This document shows, in pieces, positions 21,851 to 32,479 of a stretch of 64,000 nt of DNA. Numbering within the stretch: position 1 is the first letter of the stretch; every line of letters starts with the position of its first letter. Made by a program: the position numbers and the translations under genes. Source of the stretch: Nematopogon swammerdamellus (Eukaryota; Arthropoda; Insecta; Lepidoptera; Adelidae); assembly GCA_946902875.1 (NCBI GenBank), contig OX336343.1, forward strand, positions 24,289,596 to 24,353,595, read 5' to 3'. The notes below the pieces were generated by a model. The model was not told where the DNA came from. It was given only the letters and a program-made list of their open reading frames with translations, and searched no databases.

Positions 21851-23224
21851 TTCGCACATGTTACACAATGTTCATAGAGCGCGTACCACAATAATTAGCA
21901 GAGCGAAGGCGACTCGCACGCAACGCCCTCGTTCACCTCTCAGTATTGCAACAGCAACATCGCAGAACTGAGTGGTTTGTTTATTTAGATAATAATGTTA
22001 CATGATGATGATTCATGATGATATAAGCAAGATGACTTGCAGCGCGCACGCTTGTTATAATAAAGACGTAAGTACGTCGCGATCACTCCCTCCGCTGACT
22101 TGTTACAAAGGCCTTGTTGTTCTGTTATTGAGTAGACGTAAGGTTAATGTAAGTATACGTTCTTGTAAATTATGTGTTACCTGTAGAAAAACATAATAAA
22201 TTAATTAATTTATTATTAATTAATTATTTTGGTCTATTTTTATTACTTTTTGTAAAATGTATGTAAAATTAATATAAAAGTGTAAAAACGTGAATAAAGA
22301 AACATAAAAATAAATAAATAATGAGCCGCGCCGCCGCGCCGCCGCGCCGCCGCTTCACCAGCAGCGGGCTGCGGCTTGCTGCTCGCTGCTCACACTCAAC
22401 TACTTTAGCGAGCTGGCGAAATTAGAAATAAATGTATCCTTTCTTAAAATGTTTAATCACAAAATGTACAGTACTCTACATCTCTTTAAAATCAGCTTGC
22501 TTTGTTTCCCTCTTTTTTCGTAGTCGGCTTTTATGAAATAGTTGTCGATGCTGCGGAGCCTGCGGCGGCGCCGCCCGCGGTTACATCGTTAAATGTCTCA
22601 TTCGACTCTATCGGCAAACATCTACGGTTTGCTACATAAAAACAGATTGCAGATGTTATCGAAATGTCTTCAGCGTGCATCCGCATTAAGGCGATCGCAC
22701 ACCCTATCAATCTGCCGATCGAATGGCCGCCCTGCCCGCCTACAAATCGCTTCTGCCGGCCGCCGCCGCCGCTCCCGCCGCCGCCGCCCCGCCCCCAAGT
22801 CGAATTGAACCGTAAGGTTATGAGAACAGAGTCAGCTTTCCCGAAACCGTCGTCGTCGTCAACGTGGATACATTTGTATTTTTCCTAGAAAAGGAGCGCG
22901 CTTACGTAGCGGTGCGGCGCGGTGCGGGTGTGCGGCGGCGCGGGTGCGAGTACACGTAGGAAACGAGTTCATCTATCACTAATGTATTACTCGTGTTACG
23001 TACCTCAACATTGATGCAGTCCGTTATCGGAACGTGGAAGCGGTGCGGCGCGCGGGAGAACTAACTAATGGAGCCACGTGGCCACACCATATAGAACTAC
23101 CTCATGTCCGAGGCCCCCTGCCGTAAATTATAAGTAGTTAGATCGATTTCCTTCAAAACTCATAATTGCTCTTTAACCCAAACGCCAGAATGGCGAAAAC
23201 AAGCCACGAAATTCTGCTGTGGGA
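21851..23224. other. Intron DNA, no gene seen
   Basis: (GCCGCGCC)n low-complexity sequence at 22325-22355, an AATTAATT-rich stretch at 22195-22235, and a CCGCCGCC stretch at 22755-22795. Open frames over these are compositional. Confidence 0.4.
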
Positions 23225-23290
23225 AATTAACTTTTTAACCGACTTCAAAAAAAGGAGGAGGTTCTCAATTCGAGTGTATTTTTTTAAAAT
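23225..23290 (+). repeat. AACCGACTTCAAAA-type repeat fragment
   Basis: 'TTAACCGACTTCAAAAAAAG' followed by 'GAGGAGGTTCTCAATTCG' is a common lepidopteran repeat start. Copies recur at 56217 and, in part, at 57040. Confidence 0.65.
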
Positions 23291-24692
23291 TAAGTTCAAT
23301 ACTTACTCAATACCTACCACGCCCATTTCCGTGACGTATGCCTCGAGTTGGTGACGACGACTTTTATTTATACCAAACTACCCTCACCCTCTCTTCTCCG
23401 CGGCCAAGACGCGACACGCGCGCTACGTCGACCCTTTGAAATTGTAAACGAAAACACTTGCGATTTTTTCAAAAAACTTTCCGGGCGGTAAGAACTTGCT
23501 TGAGTGAATTTAATGCAGCTCACAATACTAGCGGTATAGAATAAGTACTAGAGGGATACTGACCGACTTATAACCACACCTCACATATAAATAAATAAAT
23601 AAATAAATAAATAAACAGAGTACAACGCTTCACACTGCAGAGACAACGCCCATCAGTCCTCCCATCAAGAACTATATATTATTATACTAGCTTTTGCCCG
23701 CGGCTTCGCTCGCGTAAAATTCGTATTTGAAAAGAAGAAAGTAAGTAAGCCCGCTACCATACCTTTATTTCGGCGCGCGGAACAATTCGCTTTGTATGAG
23801 AACCACTGGCGGCTGGTCCTAAAGTGCGCCCGTGCGCCGCACTACCATACCACGAGAAGTCTTCACTTCACTCAAAATAAATAATATCTTACAATACAAC
23901 ATACCTACATTAAAACCATAAAGATCGTACTCCAAATAAATACGAATGTGAATTCAACCTTATTTTATAGATCACAAGGCACGTGTTTGCGAGTAAACCC
24001 GCGCCCCGTGCGGAATTGAAAAGCGCATGCGGGTCTCCCATCTGAATGTATGGGGATCAGCAAAACACCGCTGGCGCGTGAGACAAAAGATGGTTCATAG
24101 AAACAGTATGGGCCGAAATGGAGTTGTGCGAGCGGCGCACGAGCGCCAAACAAGGACGCTATATCGTGAATAGCCGCGCGTGCGACACGTCGCGAGCGAT
24201 TCCTTTTGAACAAGTCCGTCTACCTAGAGTCAGCGCGCTGTCATGTGATGTCACATACCCGTTAGCGCGCGAATATTTAAAATGGGATATGGTTAGGTTT
24301 TGTGCTCTCTGTCACGTGATACTGTGAATTAAGTGGTGCCGATATTTGCCTAAGAGTTGGTTAAAGGTAAGGCTTTACAATCAGGTGATCCCGGGTTCAA
24401 TTCCTACTTTCAAATGTATTTTTTTTATACATTTTTAAGTATTTTTGGGACTTTTCCATTGTTTTCTTTTTGAAAGCTTCATTAGTGTTGTGGTCTATGG
24501 GTGTGTTCATAAAGGTACTATAAATGAGTTAAAAAACTTGTTAGGATTTATTTTCTTGTTTTTTGCAACTCATTGAGTGTCTTGAGAATATTCATACTAG
24601 GTACGTACATAATACAACGCAGGCGTTTAAAAAATTCGGAAGTAGTGATCTTAAAATAACATTGGGAATGTGTTGGGAAATTTCGTATTTAA
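23291..24692. other. Intron DNA with minor repeats
   Basis: A TAAA tract at 23585-23620; a solo foldback terminus at 23692-23745 ('TAGCTTTTGCCCGCGGCTTC' on the plus strand); and a tRNA-like patch at 24340-24420 with 'GGGTTCAATTCC' as B box but no closing acceptor stem. No gene is seen. Confidence 0.45.
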
Positions 24693-24960
24693 GAGCCACA
24701 TCTTAGCGTAACCGGAACTGAATTTTATTTAGCCTATCCTGTGTCCCTTATAATCAAGTATGCTTGAACTAAGTTTTATCGAATTCGGATGATCGGTTGA
24801 AGAGTTATGGAGGAAAATACAACATACATACAGAATAGATTTCTAAAAATCTTCAATTTAGCTTTAGTATCATACATAGAGTCTACAAACGCAATATCTC
24901 ATAAAACAAAGAAACTTTCTCCATGACCATCCCTTATATTTATTATTATTATTGATGATT
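24693..24960 (-). repeat. 'Cattle-prod' style dispersed repeat, family X1
   Basis: The minus strand contains 'GGATGGTCATGGAGAAAG', 'GACGATTTTTAG'-like and 'CGATCATCCGAATTCGAT', 'GACACAGGATAGGCTA' and 'CCGGTTACGCTAAGATGTGG'. The label X1 is mine. The same order occurs at 34765-35045, 54460-54735 and, partly, at 895-960 and 35735-35860. Confidence 0.7.
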
Positions 24961-25227
24961 GATATGATGATGATTGATTGATAATGATGTGACATGGCTG
25001 GCCACGGCACCCTAAAAGTTGGCCCGATTACGTGCTTGACAATATTTCTGAGTAAAACAAGGTGAAATTAAATTATACGAAAACTACATGACATGAAACC
25101 CTCGGAGCTCGAGTCTCACTCGCACAAGCATTTTTAAAATACCTAATCTCAAAATGTATAATTATTATGAGTTTAACATTTTGAATACGGTGTGGTGATG
25201 GCGTGGTGCGCTGTTGTTTGTCCGCAG

Positions 25228-25377
25228 ACGAGTTCCGCAGCAAGGTGGGGTGCGAGGGCGACGTGCTGCACCTGAGCTGCAACCCGCATGCGCGCATAGC
25301 CGTCTACTCCGCCTCCTACGGACGCACCGAGTACGAGAGCATCCAGTGTCCGCAGCCGCAGGGCGTGCCCGAGGAGA
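25228..25377 (+). CDS. eva-1: EVA-1-like receptor, exon c: first half of SUEL lectin domain 2
   Basis: The exon starts after 'TTTGTCCGCAG' with two bases that complete a Tyr codon with exon b. It encodes EFRSKVGCEGDVLHLSC and ARIAVYSASYGRTEYESIQC, the first Cys, the L-x-C and the hydrophobic A-x-YGR strand of a second SUEL lectin domain. The proximal donor is GAGGAGA|GTGAGT at 25377/25378, phase 1, which joins exon d in frame as a Thr codon. Six more copies of this same donor follow downstream (see the array), so the true 3' end of the exon is ambiguous. Confidence 0.9.
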
Positions 25378-25985
25378 GTGAGTACACACATTGCGTCTAC
25401 TCCGCCTCCTACGGACGCACCGAGTACGAGAGCATCCAGTGTCCGCAGCCGCAGGGCGTGCCCGAGGAGAGTGAGTACACACATCGCGTCTACTCCGCCT
25501 CCTACGGACGCACCGAGTACGAGAGCATCCAGTGTCCGCAGCCGCAGGGCGTGCCCGAGGAGAGTGAGTACACACATCGCGTCTACTCCGCCTCCTACGG
25601 ACGCACCGAGTACGAGAGCATCCAGTGTCCGCAGCCGCAGGGCGTGCCCGAGGAGAGTGAGTACACACATCGCGTCTACTCCGCCTCCTACGGACGCACC
25701 GAGAGCATCCAGTGTCCGCAGCCGCAGGGCGTGCCCGAGGAGAGTGAGTACACACATCGCGTCTACTCCGCCTCCTACGGACGCACCGAGAGCATCCAGT
25801 GTCCGCAGCCGCGGGGCGTGCCCGAGGAGAGTGAGTACACACATCGCGTCTACTCCGCCTTCTACGGACGCACCGAGTACGAGAGCATCCAGTGTCCGCA
25901 GCCGCAGGGCGTGCCCGAGGAGAGTGAGTACACACATCGCATCTACTCCGCCTCCTACGGACGCACCGAGTACGAGAGGATGAAG
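25302..25985 (+). repeat. 93-bp tandem array containing the exon c splice donor
   Basis: Eight units, each holding the last 76 or so exon bases (VYSASYGRTEYESIQC ... GVPEE), the donor AGTGAGTAC and a few intron bases (ACACATCGC). Donors follow bases 25377, 25470, 25563, 25656, 25743, 25830 and 25923. The unit length is 93 bp, or 87 bp in the two units starting near 25674 and 25761, which lack TACGAG. All lengths are multiples of three and no unit contains a stop. The eighth unit is degenerate and has lost the donor (GAGGAGTTTGTA). Confidence 0.95.
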
Positions 25986-26030
25986 TGTCTGCAGCCGCAG
26001 AGCGTTTCCGAGGAGTTTGTATTTAGATAA
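25378..26030 (+). CDS. Possible in-frame extension of exon c through the donor array
   Basis: The reading frame of exon c stays open through all the repeated units to a stop at 26028-26030. Use of a distal donor would insert 31, 62, 93, 122, 151 or 182 extra residues made of the repeat SEYTHRVYSASYGRTE and following residues, then continue in frame into exon d. If no donor were used, the chain would end with SVSEEFVFR. This is what the sequence permits; no evidence of use can be seen. Confidence 0.4.
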
Positions 26031-26935
26031 TGTTTTTTTTCAAGTTTATCTAGCTAGATATGTGTAGACGCTGAGCGAAGCTCGGTCGCGCAGGTACCAA
26101 CCCTAAATTTGAGGAATATACGGAGATCAAAAGAAGTAATTTTTATTCATGTATTTGCTTAATTATAATATGAATGTTTAGTTAATCGGTTATTATTATA
26201 GGGCTCTCGTGAAATAATACTTATTAACCTGTTCGCTCCCGCGTTATAATATGCTCTTAGTTAAGAATGTTTGTAAATTGAAACTGTGCTGTGCTTACTG
26301 TGGAACCTGATTCCTCCGCTCGCGCCCGCCCGCCCGTCCGGTCGCGCTCCTGAAGGCGCATAAGCAAACAAGCTCTATGCGCAGATTGTAATAAAAAGAG
26401 GCTGTATCAAATGCAAATAAAGTTGACGAGAGACAAACAAATGAAGATTATATTGTATAGAGCGGCGACTGACACCGACAGCCCTCACGGCAGCGCGGGG
26501 CAGAGCGGTGAGGCGCGGGGGCACGCGGGGCGCGGGGCGAACGAGGCACATGAATAAAAGATTCGGGAGAAATAATTTTCAGCGCAACAATAAAAAGAAT
26601 CTCGGATCTGAAATCACAAAGAAGTCTCCGATGAAGCCGCGAGCGCGACAGATTCCTGAAGGATCTTCATTACTCGTATTTTCGCCTCTGTCAAATTTTA
26701 TTCGCGTTATATCTAACGAAAGTTAAGTACGTGTGCAATAGTTTTATTGATAAGGAAACATATGAAATCGTGGGTAATTTAAAACTGCCTTCTTCTTTAA
26801 AATCCGAGTGCCTCCGTCAACCAGCCGCTACCATATCTTCCACTCTATAGAACGACGCGACGAAGAATATCATTTTAAAAACTACATTAGATGCGCGTAT
26901 TTTTGTTGCATAATGCCACTTTAGTGTAGTATTTT
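26031..26935. other. Intron c-d, unassigned part
   Basis: AT-rich sequence with GC-rich spots at 26310-26345 and 26490-26545. No gene or known repeat is recognised. Confidence 0.4.
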
Positions 26936-27420
26936 TTTTTTTCACCGCGAAGGGTCAAATTCAAGGGATGAGGCCTGAAAAAATTTAGCATGCGGCTCTT
27001 AAGTCGTTTTTCAGCTAAGCAGGATTAAACATGAAAAAATAAATTATACCGTGTGAAAGCCTAACTTTTCAGGAATATTTGACAAAAACTAGATTTAAGA
27101 AAATCTTGCATTTGTAGCATTTAAAAAATGAGCTGAGGGCGAAAATTTTGGATTTTTGCAAAAGTGACAATATCTCAAAAACTAAGACATTTTCACTGAA
27201 CCTAAAATTAGATTTTCTGAGAGGTAATTAGCAGCCCTATCAGCTGGCAAAGGATTATCCTCGGTTTCTGGGACAGCCCTGTATATTCCTATATTTACAC
27301 ATTTCACAAAATAAAGGTTGGCTGTAAGAAATCTCTTCAAGGGATAAGTCCACCTTTGCACCTCATGTATTCATTGTGTTATTCAATAAAGAATGTTCTA
27401 TTCTATTCTAACATTCTTTA
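26936..27420 (+). repeat. LINE 3' untranslated end
   Basis: 'GGTTGGCTGTAAGAAATCTC' and 'GGGATAAGTCCACCTTTGCA', then 'AATAAAGAATGTTC' and TTCTATTCTATTC, form a 3' end I know from lepidopteran non-LTR retrotransposons. The left limit is uncertain; 'GGGACAGCCCTGTAT' at 27270 may belong to another element. Confidence 0.55.
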
Positions 27421-27911
27421 TTAATTGCATGCTGGACGGTACACAACTAAATATTATGACAACATGTTATGCTTATGACGAACCATACTGAATATACATT
27501 TGAGTTAATAAAATATTTTAAAAATTGTGTATTATTATGGCGAAATAAATATTTGAATTGGAATCTGATTAAGTAATAAAAATTATGATAACCAATTAAT
27601 AGATAAACTTAAATGTTAAAAAAAAAATCCCAAAACAAATATATACCTACTAATAATTTTATCAATTCTACAAATTGTTTCGATGCCTAATAATTATATT
27701 CAATTAATTATACCGTCATCGATGACAAATAATTAACCTTTAGTTAGACAATATTTGCGATGCCTAACATTTATATTCGCCGTACCGTGTCATCTCGCTC
27801 ACTCGTACGTAGGTCCGACATGTACACAACACGACCGACACGACAGCGGCATCCAACTATAAACCGGGATCCTATTTTTGATACGACTTTTCATGTCATT
27901 TTATCTAAGAG
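27421..27911. other. AT-rich intron with a short LINE tail
   Basis: Bases 27475-27560 ('GACGAACCATACTGAATAT ... GGCGAAATAAATAT') resemble 40618-40705, a TGAATC-ending LINE tail. Bases 27730-27757 share a 30-bp stretch with 33455-33484 ('ACCTTTAGTTAGACAATATT'). Confidence 0.45.
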
Positions 27912-29682
27912 ACTAGCTGTTGCCCGCGGCTTCGCTCGCGTGAAATTCGTATTTCAAAGAAGAATCTAAGTAACTAAGGGCGAGGCCGAAGGCCTAGCTG
28001 CGTTCAGGTAAACGATAAATCTTCTCAAATAAAGTAAGCAACTAACGGCGAGGCCGAAGGCCCAGCTGCATCCTGGAAGACAATAAACCTTTACGAAAAA
28101 AGTAAGTAACTAAGGGCGAGGCCGAAGGCCGAGCTGCGTTCAGGAAGACGATAAACCTTCACGAAGAAAGTAAGTAACTAAGGGCGAGGCCGAAGGCCGA
28201 GCTGCGTTCAGGTAAACCAAAAACGCTCTTCTGCCTTCGGGCCTCGCCCTAAATGACTTCCTTTCTTCGATAGCATATAATATCGTTTACTCCAAATAAA
28301 AATAAAAAAAAGTAATATTCATAACAAAATAATTAAAACCTACCTAAAACCTACCTAACCTAACCTACCTAAAATATAAAAGGGGCGTTTTCAAATGTTC
28401 CTAGAACACTTGCGGCATTACCCCGCTGGATGGCAAAGCTTACCGTTTGAATGAAGTAGACCCTTGATTGCGGGACACCAGTTGCGTCCACCAGCCGAGG
28501 CCCAAGCCTCTTCAAGAAGCTTTTGGCTTCAATGACTGCTCCACGGACCGAGGGTTTCAACCTCAAACGCAACAAATTCGAAATCTTGAATTATATCTCT
28601 ATAATATTTATTGCGTTTGAGGCTGTCCGCCCAGGCCTCGGCCGCGCCGGCCGCTCTTGAAGATGCCCGAACGTGACTTGGAGCCAATGTGAGAACACAA
28701 ATGGCGTCCCACATCAAAGATCTACTCTTGGCCCATGGAACTAAGGTGATAACTTCGGGCCTCTTGCCATCCAGCCGGGAATAACCGCAAGGTTTTAGGA
28801 TGCACGGTATGTTTGCCGTCAAAAGCGTGGACGTTATAATAAAATTTAAATTAATTTAACTCAATCTTAATATCGCTTGGTTACCTACTTTATTCGAGAT
28901 GGTTTAGCTTCATCCAGAACGCAGCTCGGCCTTCGGCCGCGCCTTAGTTACTTACTTTCTTCAAGAAGGTTTACCTTCTTCCTGAAAGCAGCTCGGCCTT
29001 CGGCCTAGCCCTTAGTTACTTGCTTTCTTCGAGATGATTTAGCTTCTTCCCAAATGTAGCTCGGCCTTCGGCCTCGCCCTTATTTACTTGCTTTCTTCGA
29101 GATGCTTTATTATTTATCAGAATGTAGCTCGGCCTTCGGCCTCGCCTTAGTTACTCACATTCTTCAAGATGGTTTAGCTTCTTCCTGAACGCAGCTCGGC
29201 CTTCGGCCTCGCCCTTAGTTACTTCCTTTCTTCGAGATGGTTTAATATTTATAAGAATGTAGCTCGGCCTTCGGCCTCGCCTTAGTTACTTACTTTCTTC
29301 AAGATGGTTCAGCTTCTTCCTGAACGCAGCTCGGCCTTCGGCCTCGCCCTAGTTACTGGCTTTCTTCGAGATGGTTTATTATTTATCAGAACGTAGCTCG
29401 GCCTTCGGCCTCGCCTTAGTTACTTACTTTCTTCAAGAAGATTTAGCTTCTTCCTGAACGCAGCTCGGCCTGCGGCCTGCCCATAGTTACTTACTTCATT
29501 CAAGAAAGAATGTTTTTTTTTCTTCATGAACTCAGCTCCGACTTCCGCCTCGCCCTTAGTTACTTTCATCGAGAAAGAATATCGTTTACGTGAGCGCAGA
29601 TCCGCCTTCGGCTCCGCCTTTAGTTACTTACTTTTTTTTTAATACGAATTTCACGCTAGCGAAGCCGCGGGCAACAGAAATA
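27912..29682. mobile_element. Foldback-type element FB1
   Basis: The ends are inverted copies of each other: 'CCCGCGGCTTCGCTCGCGTG' with 'AAATTCGTATTTCAAA' at 27921-27960, and the reverse at 29640-29680. Inside are two opposed arrays of a roughly 68-bp unit carrying GGCGAGGCCGAAGGCCGAGC and 'AAGTAAGTAACTAAGG': four plus units (27975-28215) and about eleven minus units (28915-29630). Long inverted arms made of tandem subrepeats are the hallmark of foldback transposons. A non-repetitive core lies at 28250-28900. No transposase is encoded. Confidence 0.8.
28369..28830 (-). pseudogene. Retroelement C-terminal domain fragment inside FB1
   Basis: On the minus strand a frame starting near 28822 reads CGYSRLDGKRPEVITLVPW, then LMWDAICVLTLAPSH, AGAAEAWADSLKRNKY and VAFEVETLGPW. 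A shifted frame continues AKSFLKRLGPRLVDATG and IQRGNAASVLGTF. The run RPDG..PW..WD...DTLAPSH ... ETLGPW ... QRGNAASVLGT is one I recall from the C-terminus of reverse-transcriptase-linked proteins in many invertebrate genomes; the exact clade is uncertain. One frameshift breaks it. It forms the core of the foldback element, as cargo or an insertion. Confidence 0.6.
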
Positions 29683-30171
29683 TAAATTGCACCAATGACA
29701 GCGACATAAGTTCGACTTCAATTTTTTTTATTTTTTATTTGTTAAACATTTTGTCACCGGCCCGCTCACGTCGAGATGATAGTTCTCCGTTGTCAACTTG
29801 ACATTTAAATTTTATAATAATTTTAATTTTTATTATATTTTTTTGCTTATTATGTTAATCCGGGATATACACTGTCACTATTCAAAGTTTCGTCAAATTC
29901 CGTTCAGTGATTTTTGCGTGATGCGCGTACAGACAAAGAGAGATTATTAATTTAAAGATTTTATTATATTATTATTGTATAGAAGATATACGAGTATGTA
30001 CGCTCTGCGAAATTGAGACGTAATACTTATTTGGACGTAAAGAATATAGTTTGCTCTCGAGTCACATAACCTCGAAGTAATTGTGAAGCATTCAGAACTG
30101 GAACTTGACTATTGTGTTGTGTGTCAGTCAGGGCGTGTATGTGTGCACTGAAGGTCTATATGTGAGTGCAG
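29683..30171. other. AT-rich intron with SINE/RTE tail
   Basis: Bases 29865-29960 contain 'CGGGATATACACTGTCACTA' and 'CCGTTCAGTGATTTTTGCGT', a common lepidopteran SINE/RTE 3' segment. The remainder is unassigned. Confidence 0.45.
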
Positions 30172-30256
30172 AGCTACGCGACGGAGACGGTGATGCACAT
30201 CTGCCACGGGAAGCGATGCTGCGTGTGCGTGCTCTCCGCCGACACCAAAGACATTA
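30172..30256 (+). pseudogene. Diverged duplicate of exon d
   Basis: After a possible acceptor 'GTGAGTGCAG' the sequence encodes SYATETVMHICHGKR, identical to the core of exon d, followed by CCVCVLSADT with a two-codon insertion, then a sequence unrelated to exon d (KDIKLTLFHIDR) and a stop. It lacks the C-terminal SUEL signature and a clear donor. It lies 2.7 kb upstream of the three-copy exon d array, so it is either a decayed duplicate or an unproven alternative exon. Confidence 0.65.
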
Positions 30257-30951
30257 AACTCACCCTCTTCCATATAGACCGGACAACAAGAACAAAATCG
30301 TAATCTACTACTTAGATCCTAGTGGTACAAAGTCGTTCAGTCTAGCGCCACCAGTCCGCATGTGAGGTCGTATTCGTGTGCTAGAGAAAGAAGAAAATCT
30401 AAGAAAATATGCCGAGTTGCGCATTGCGGTATTGCAAATCTCGATATAAAAATACGACTGAACATGTAATCAGTTTATTTTCATAAGTATTGTGTATATT
30501 TATTCAATATTTGAATATAATACATAATTTCCATAGATTATTCTAGAACAACGATCAACTAGGCCATATTGAAAAAATAAAAAGCGCCCTCTGTTATACA
30601 GTAGCTTTACTACTATTATAGTACGAGATCCCACAACCAATATTTTTGTCTCATAGTATTTCGTTCAATTGTCCTCAACCCGATACTAAATGTTTTTCGT
30701 GTAGCGTCTCCTGACAGTATTTTTTAAAAATGGCAACCAATTTGACCGAACCCTGTCATGGTATTCCGTTTGATTTTCGGAATGTTGCTGAATTACCGAT
30801 CTAAGATAACCAGAACATGTTTTTCAGACGTCAGTAGCGGTGCGCGTACCAACCTTTACAAAAATGCCAAATGAGGCAAAACAAATATTAGGTCCTTGCC
30901 TATGAAATTGCCGTTTTAACTATATAAAATAACTATAAAATATATATTTGT

Positions 30952-31932
30952 TTAATCGAAGTATTGGCCATTATTATCAATGCACTTTTGCCATTTTACT
31001 GGAAGTTCATTGATGCCTCTACTATAGAAATCCTGGGGATGGGAATCGATGAACTCTTTAAAGGCGTTTTTCACTGCCTCGTCGGATTTGTTTTGACGTG
31101 ATGATGTCACGTCTTATAAATTGATGAACACCGGCTGCACGCACGAAGAAGTGTAACGTTCCATCTAAACCTGTGTGTGCAAGCGAGAGCGCGATAGAGA
31201 CCTGTGTGTGCAAGCGAGAGCGCGATAGAGAGGCATATACAATAGTTGAAAATACAAAATATATTTCTCCGTCTTTTGCGAGCCTCGAACCCGCGGTCCC
31301 TGCCACCATCACTGACCAGACGTGCAAGAAGCTGTAATGAATATTCCCGGCACAGGTCCACCATACACTGACAAGCAACTTCTTTTGACTCAATTTGCGT
31401 TTGGGACATGGTTTGGCTGCCTCCCCTGTGTCCAACCAGTGTGACGGACGTTTTCGATTGTCATACAGGATCCACTTTTTATCACAAGTGACAATCCGAT
31501 TCAGAATCCCCCCATTTCTGTGCTTATTCAAAAAGTTAAGACAAGCTTCGACGCGATTTTGTTGTTGTTTTTCAGTGAGTTCATACAGTAACCAATTTCC
31601 GAGCTTTTTTATCTTTTCAATTTGACGTAAATGAATCAGTATCGTTTTATAACTTACATTGAAGGCTGCTGCTAATTCCGACGTGGTTTGTGATTAATCT
31701 GCTTCAACTATGGCTTTAAATTCATTGTTATCGACTCTCGTCTCCGGTCGGCCACGGGGCTCATCATTGAGATGAAAATTTCCAGAACGGAAGCGATCAA
31801 ACCAAAAACGCACAGTCAGTACGTTCACTTGTCTGGTCCATACACGTCGATGATATTGCATGCCGTCTGTGCTGCGTTGGTGCTGCGACGGGATTCATAT
31901 TCGAAAATAACGCGCAATTTAGATTTTTCCAT
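30952..31932 (-). pseudogene. Mariner transposase, disrupted
   Basis: Minus-strand pieces read MEKSKLRVIFEYESRR, an early stop, VRFWFDRFRSGNFHLNDEPR, a second stop, KKWILYDNRKRPSHWLDTGE, PKRKLSQKKLLVSVWW and IHYSFL. A SINE-like insertion then replaces the middle, including the second catalytic Asp and the DNARPH region. The C-terminal part resumes with FKEFIDSHPQDFYSRGINEL and ends KWQKCIDNNGQYFD. Two stops, one insertion and the missing middle make it inactive. The D-K-K-W substitution around the first catalytic Asp (family usually DEKW) is also notable. Confidence 0.85.
31095..31325 (-). repeat. tRNA-headed SINE inside the mariner
   Basis: On the minus strand it contains 'CCGCGGGTTCGAGGCTCGC', a B-box-like sequence, and two tandem 30-bp copies of a 'CTCTATCGCGCTCTCGC' unit (31171-31232), ending near an inverted 'CGTGATGATGTCACG'. 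It cleanly interrupts the transposase frame. A 5' A box is hard to place. Confidence 0.5.
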
Positions 31933-32085
31933 GGTCACAGAACCAGCGATGTAAAAAAACCCGAACGGTGGGAAAACAAATGAATAACTGATTTTGAAAA
32001 AAGAATAATTTGCCTTTATAACAGAAAATATTTGAAATTGGAATTCCTACGCAAAAAAAAGGTAGCCACTTTCAAAGTTTTATTT

Positions 32086-32479
32086 TTATTTTTATTTTTT
32101 TTATGGAAACTGACACGGTTGGCTACATCACCTACAACGTCCGTGATGTCAGCCCATAGCACCGGGTGAACTAGGTGCCATGTCAGTGCTTCCCCCTTTG
32201 ATCGTGCCGGCTACACTGAACTGGTCGGAGAACACAAACTATTTACATAGCCGTTTTGACCGAAGTTTCATTCAGTGCGGTGGTACCAACCCGGGCGGAT
32301 TAAACCCTACCACCAAGTAAGATTAGGAGGGAAGGGACCTACAGTTTTACGAGGAATCCGAACCTCGGTCAGCCTCCAACGGTCAGCGGTCACCCATCCA
32401 AGTACTGACCGCACCCAGCGTTGCTTAACATTCAATAGCGACAGTTGACTGTCTGCACCACTGAGCTATCGAGGCTGAC
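32086..32479 (-). repeat. SINE-A, complete copy (tRNA/5S composite)
   Basis: Read on the minus strand in order: tRNA A-box region 'CCTCGATAGCTCAGTGGTGC'; 'TTAAGCAACG' and 'AGTACTTGGATGGGTGACC', matching the 3' half of 5S rRNA; a tRNA B-box-like 'GAGGTTCGGATTCC'; a body of about 200 bp; the tail 'GCTGACATCACGGACGTTG' and an A-run. It is about 390 bp and inserted in the mariner. This is the best copy to define the family. Confidence 0.85.

Noticed and set aside
24340..24420. Candidate tRNA gene
   Set aside because: A B-box-like GGGTTCAATTCC is present but no cloverleaf with a closed acceptor stem can be drawn; more likely a SINE piece.
25165..25937. Minus-strand frames of 254-256 codons
   Set aside because: Shadows of the 93-bp exon c array; Arg- and Leu-rich repeats with no domain.
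28338..28368. Telomere-like (CCTAA)n
   Set aside because: Only two exact CCTAA-CCTAA steps within a CCTACCTAA-rich stretch; too short for a telomeric array.
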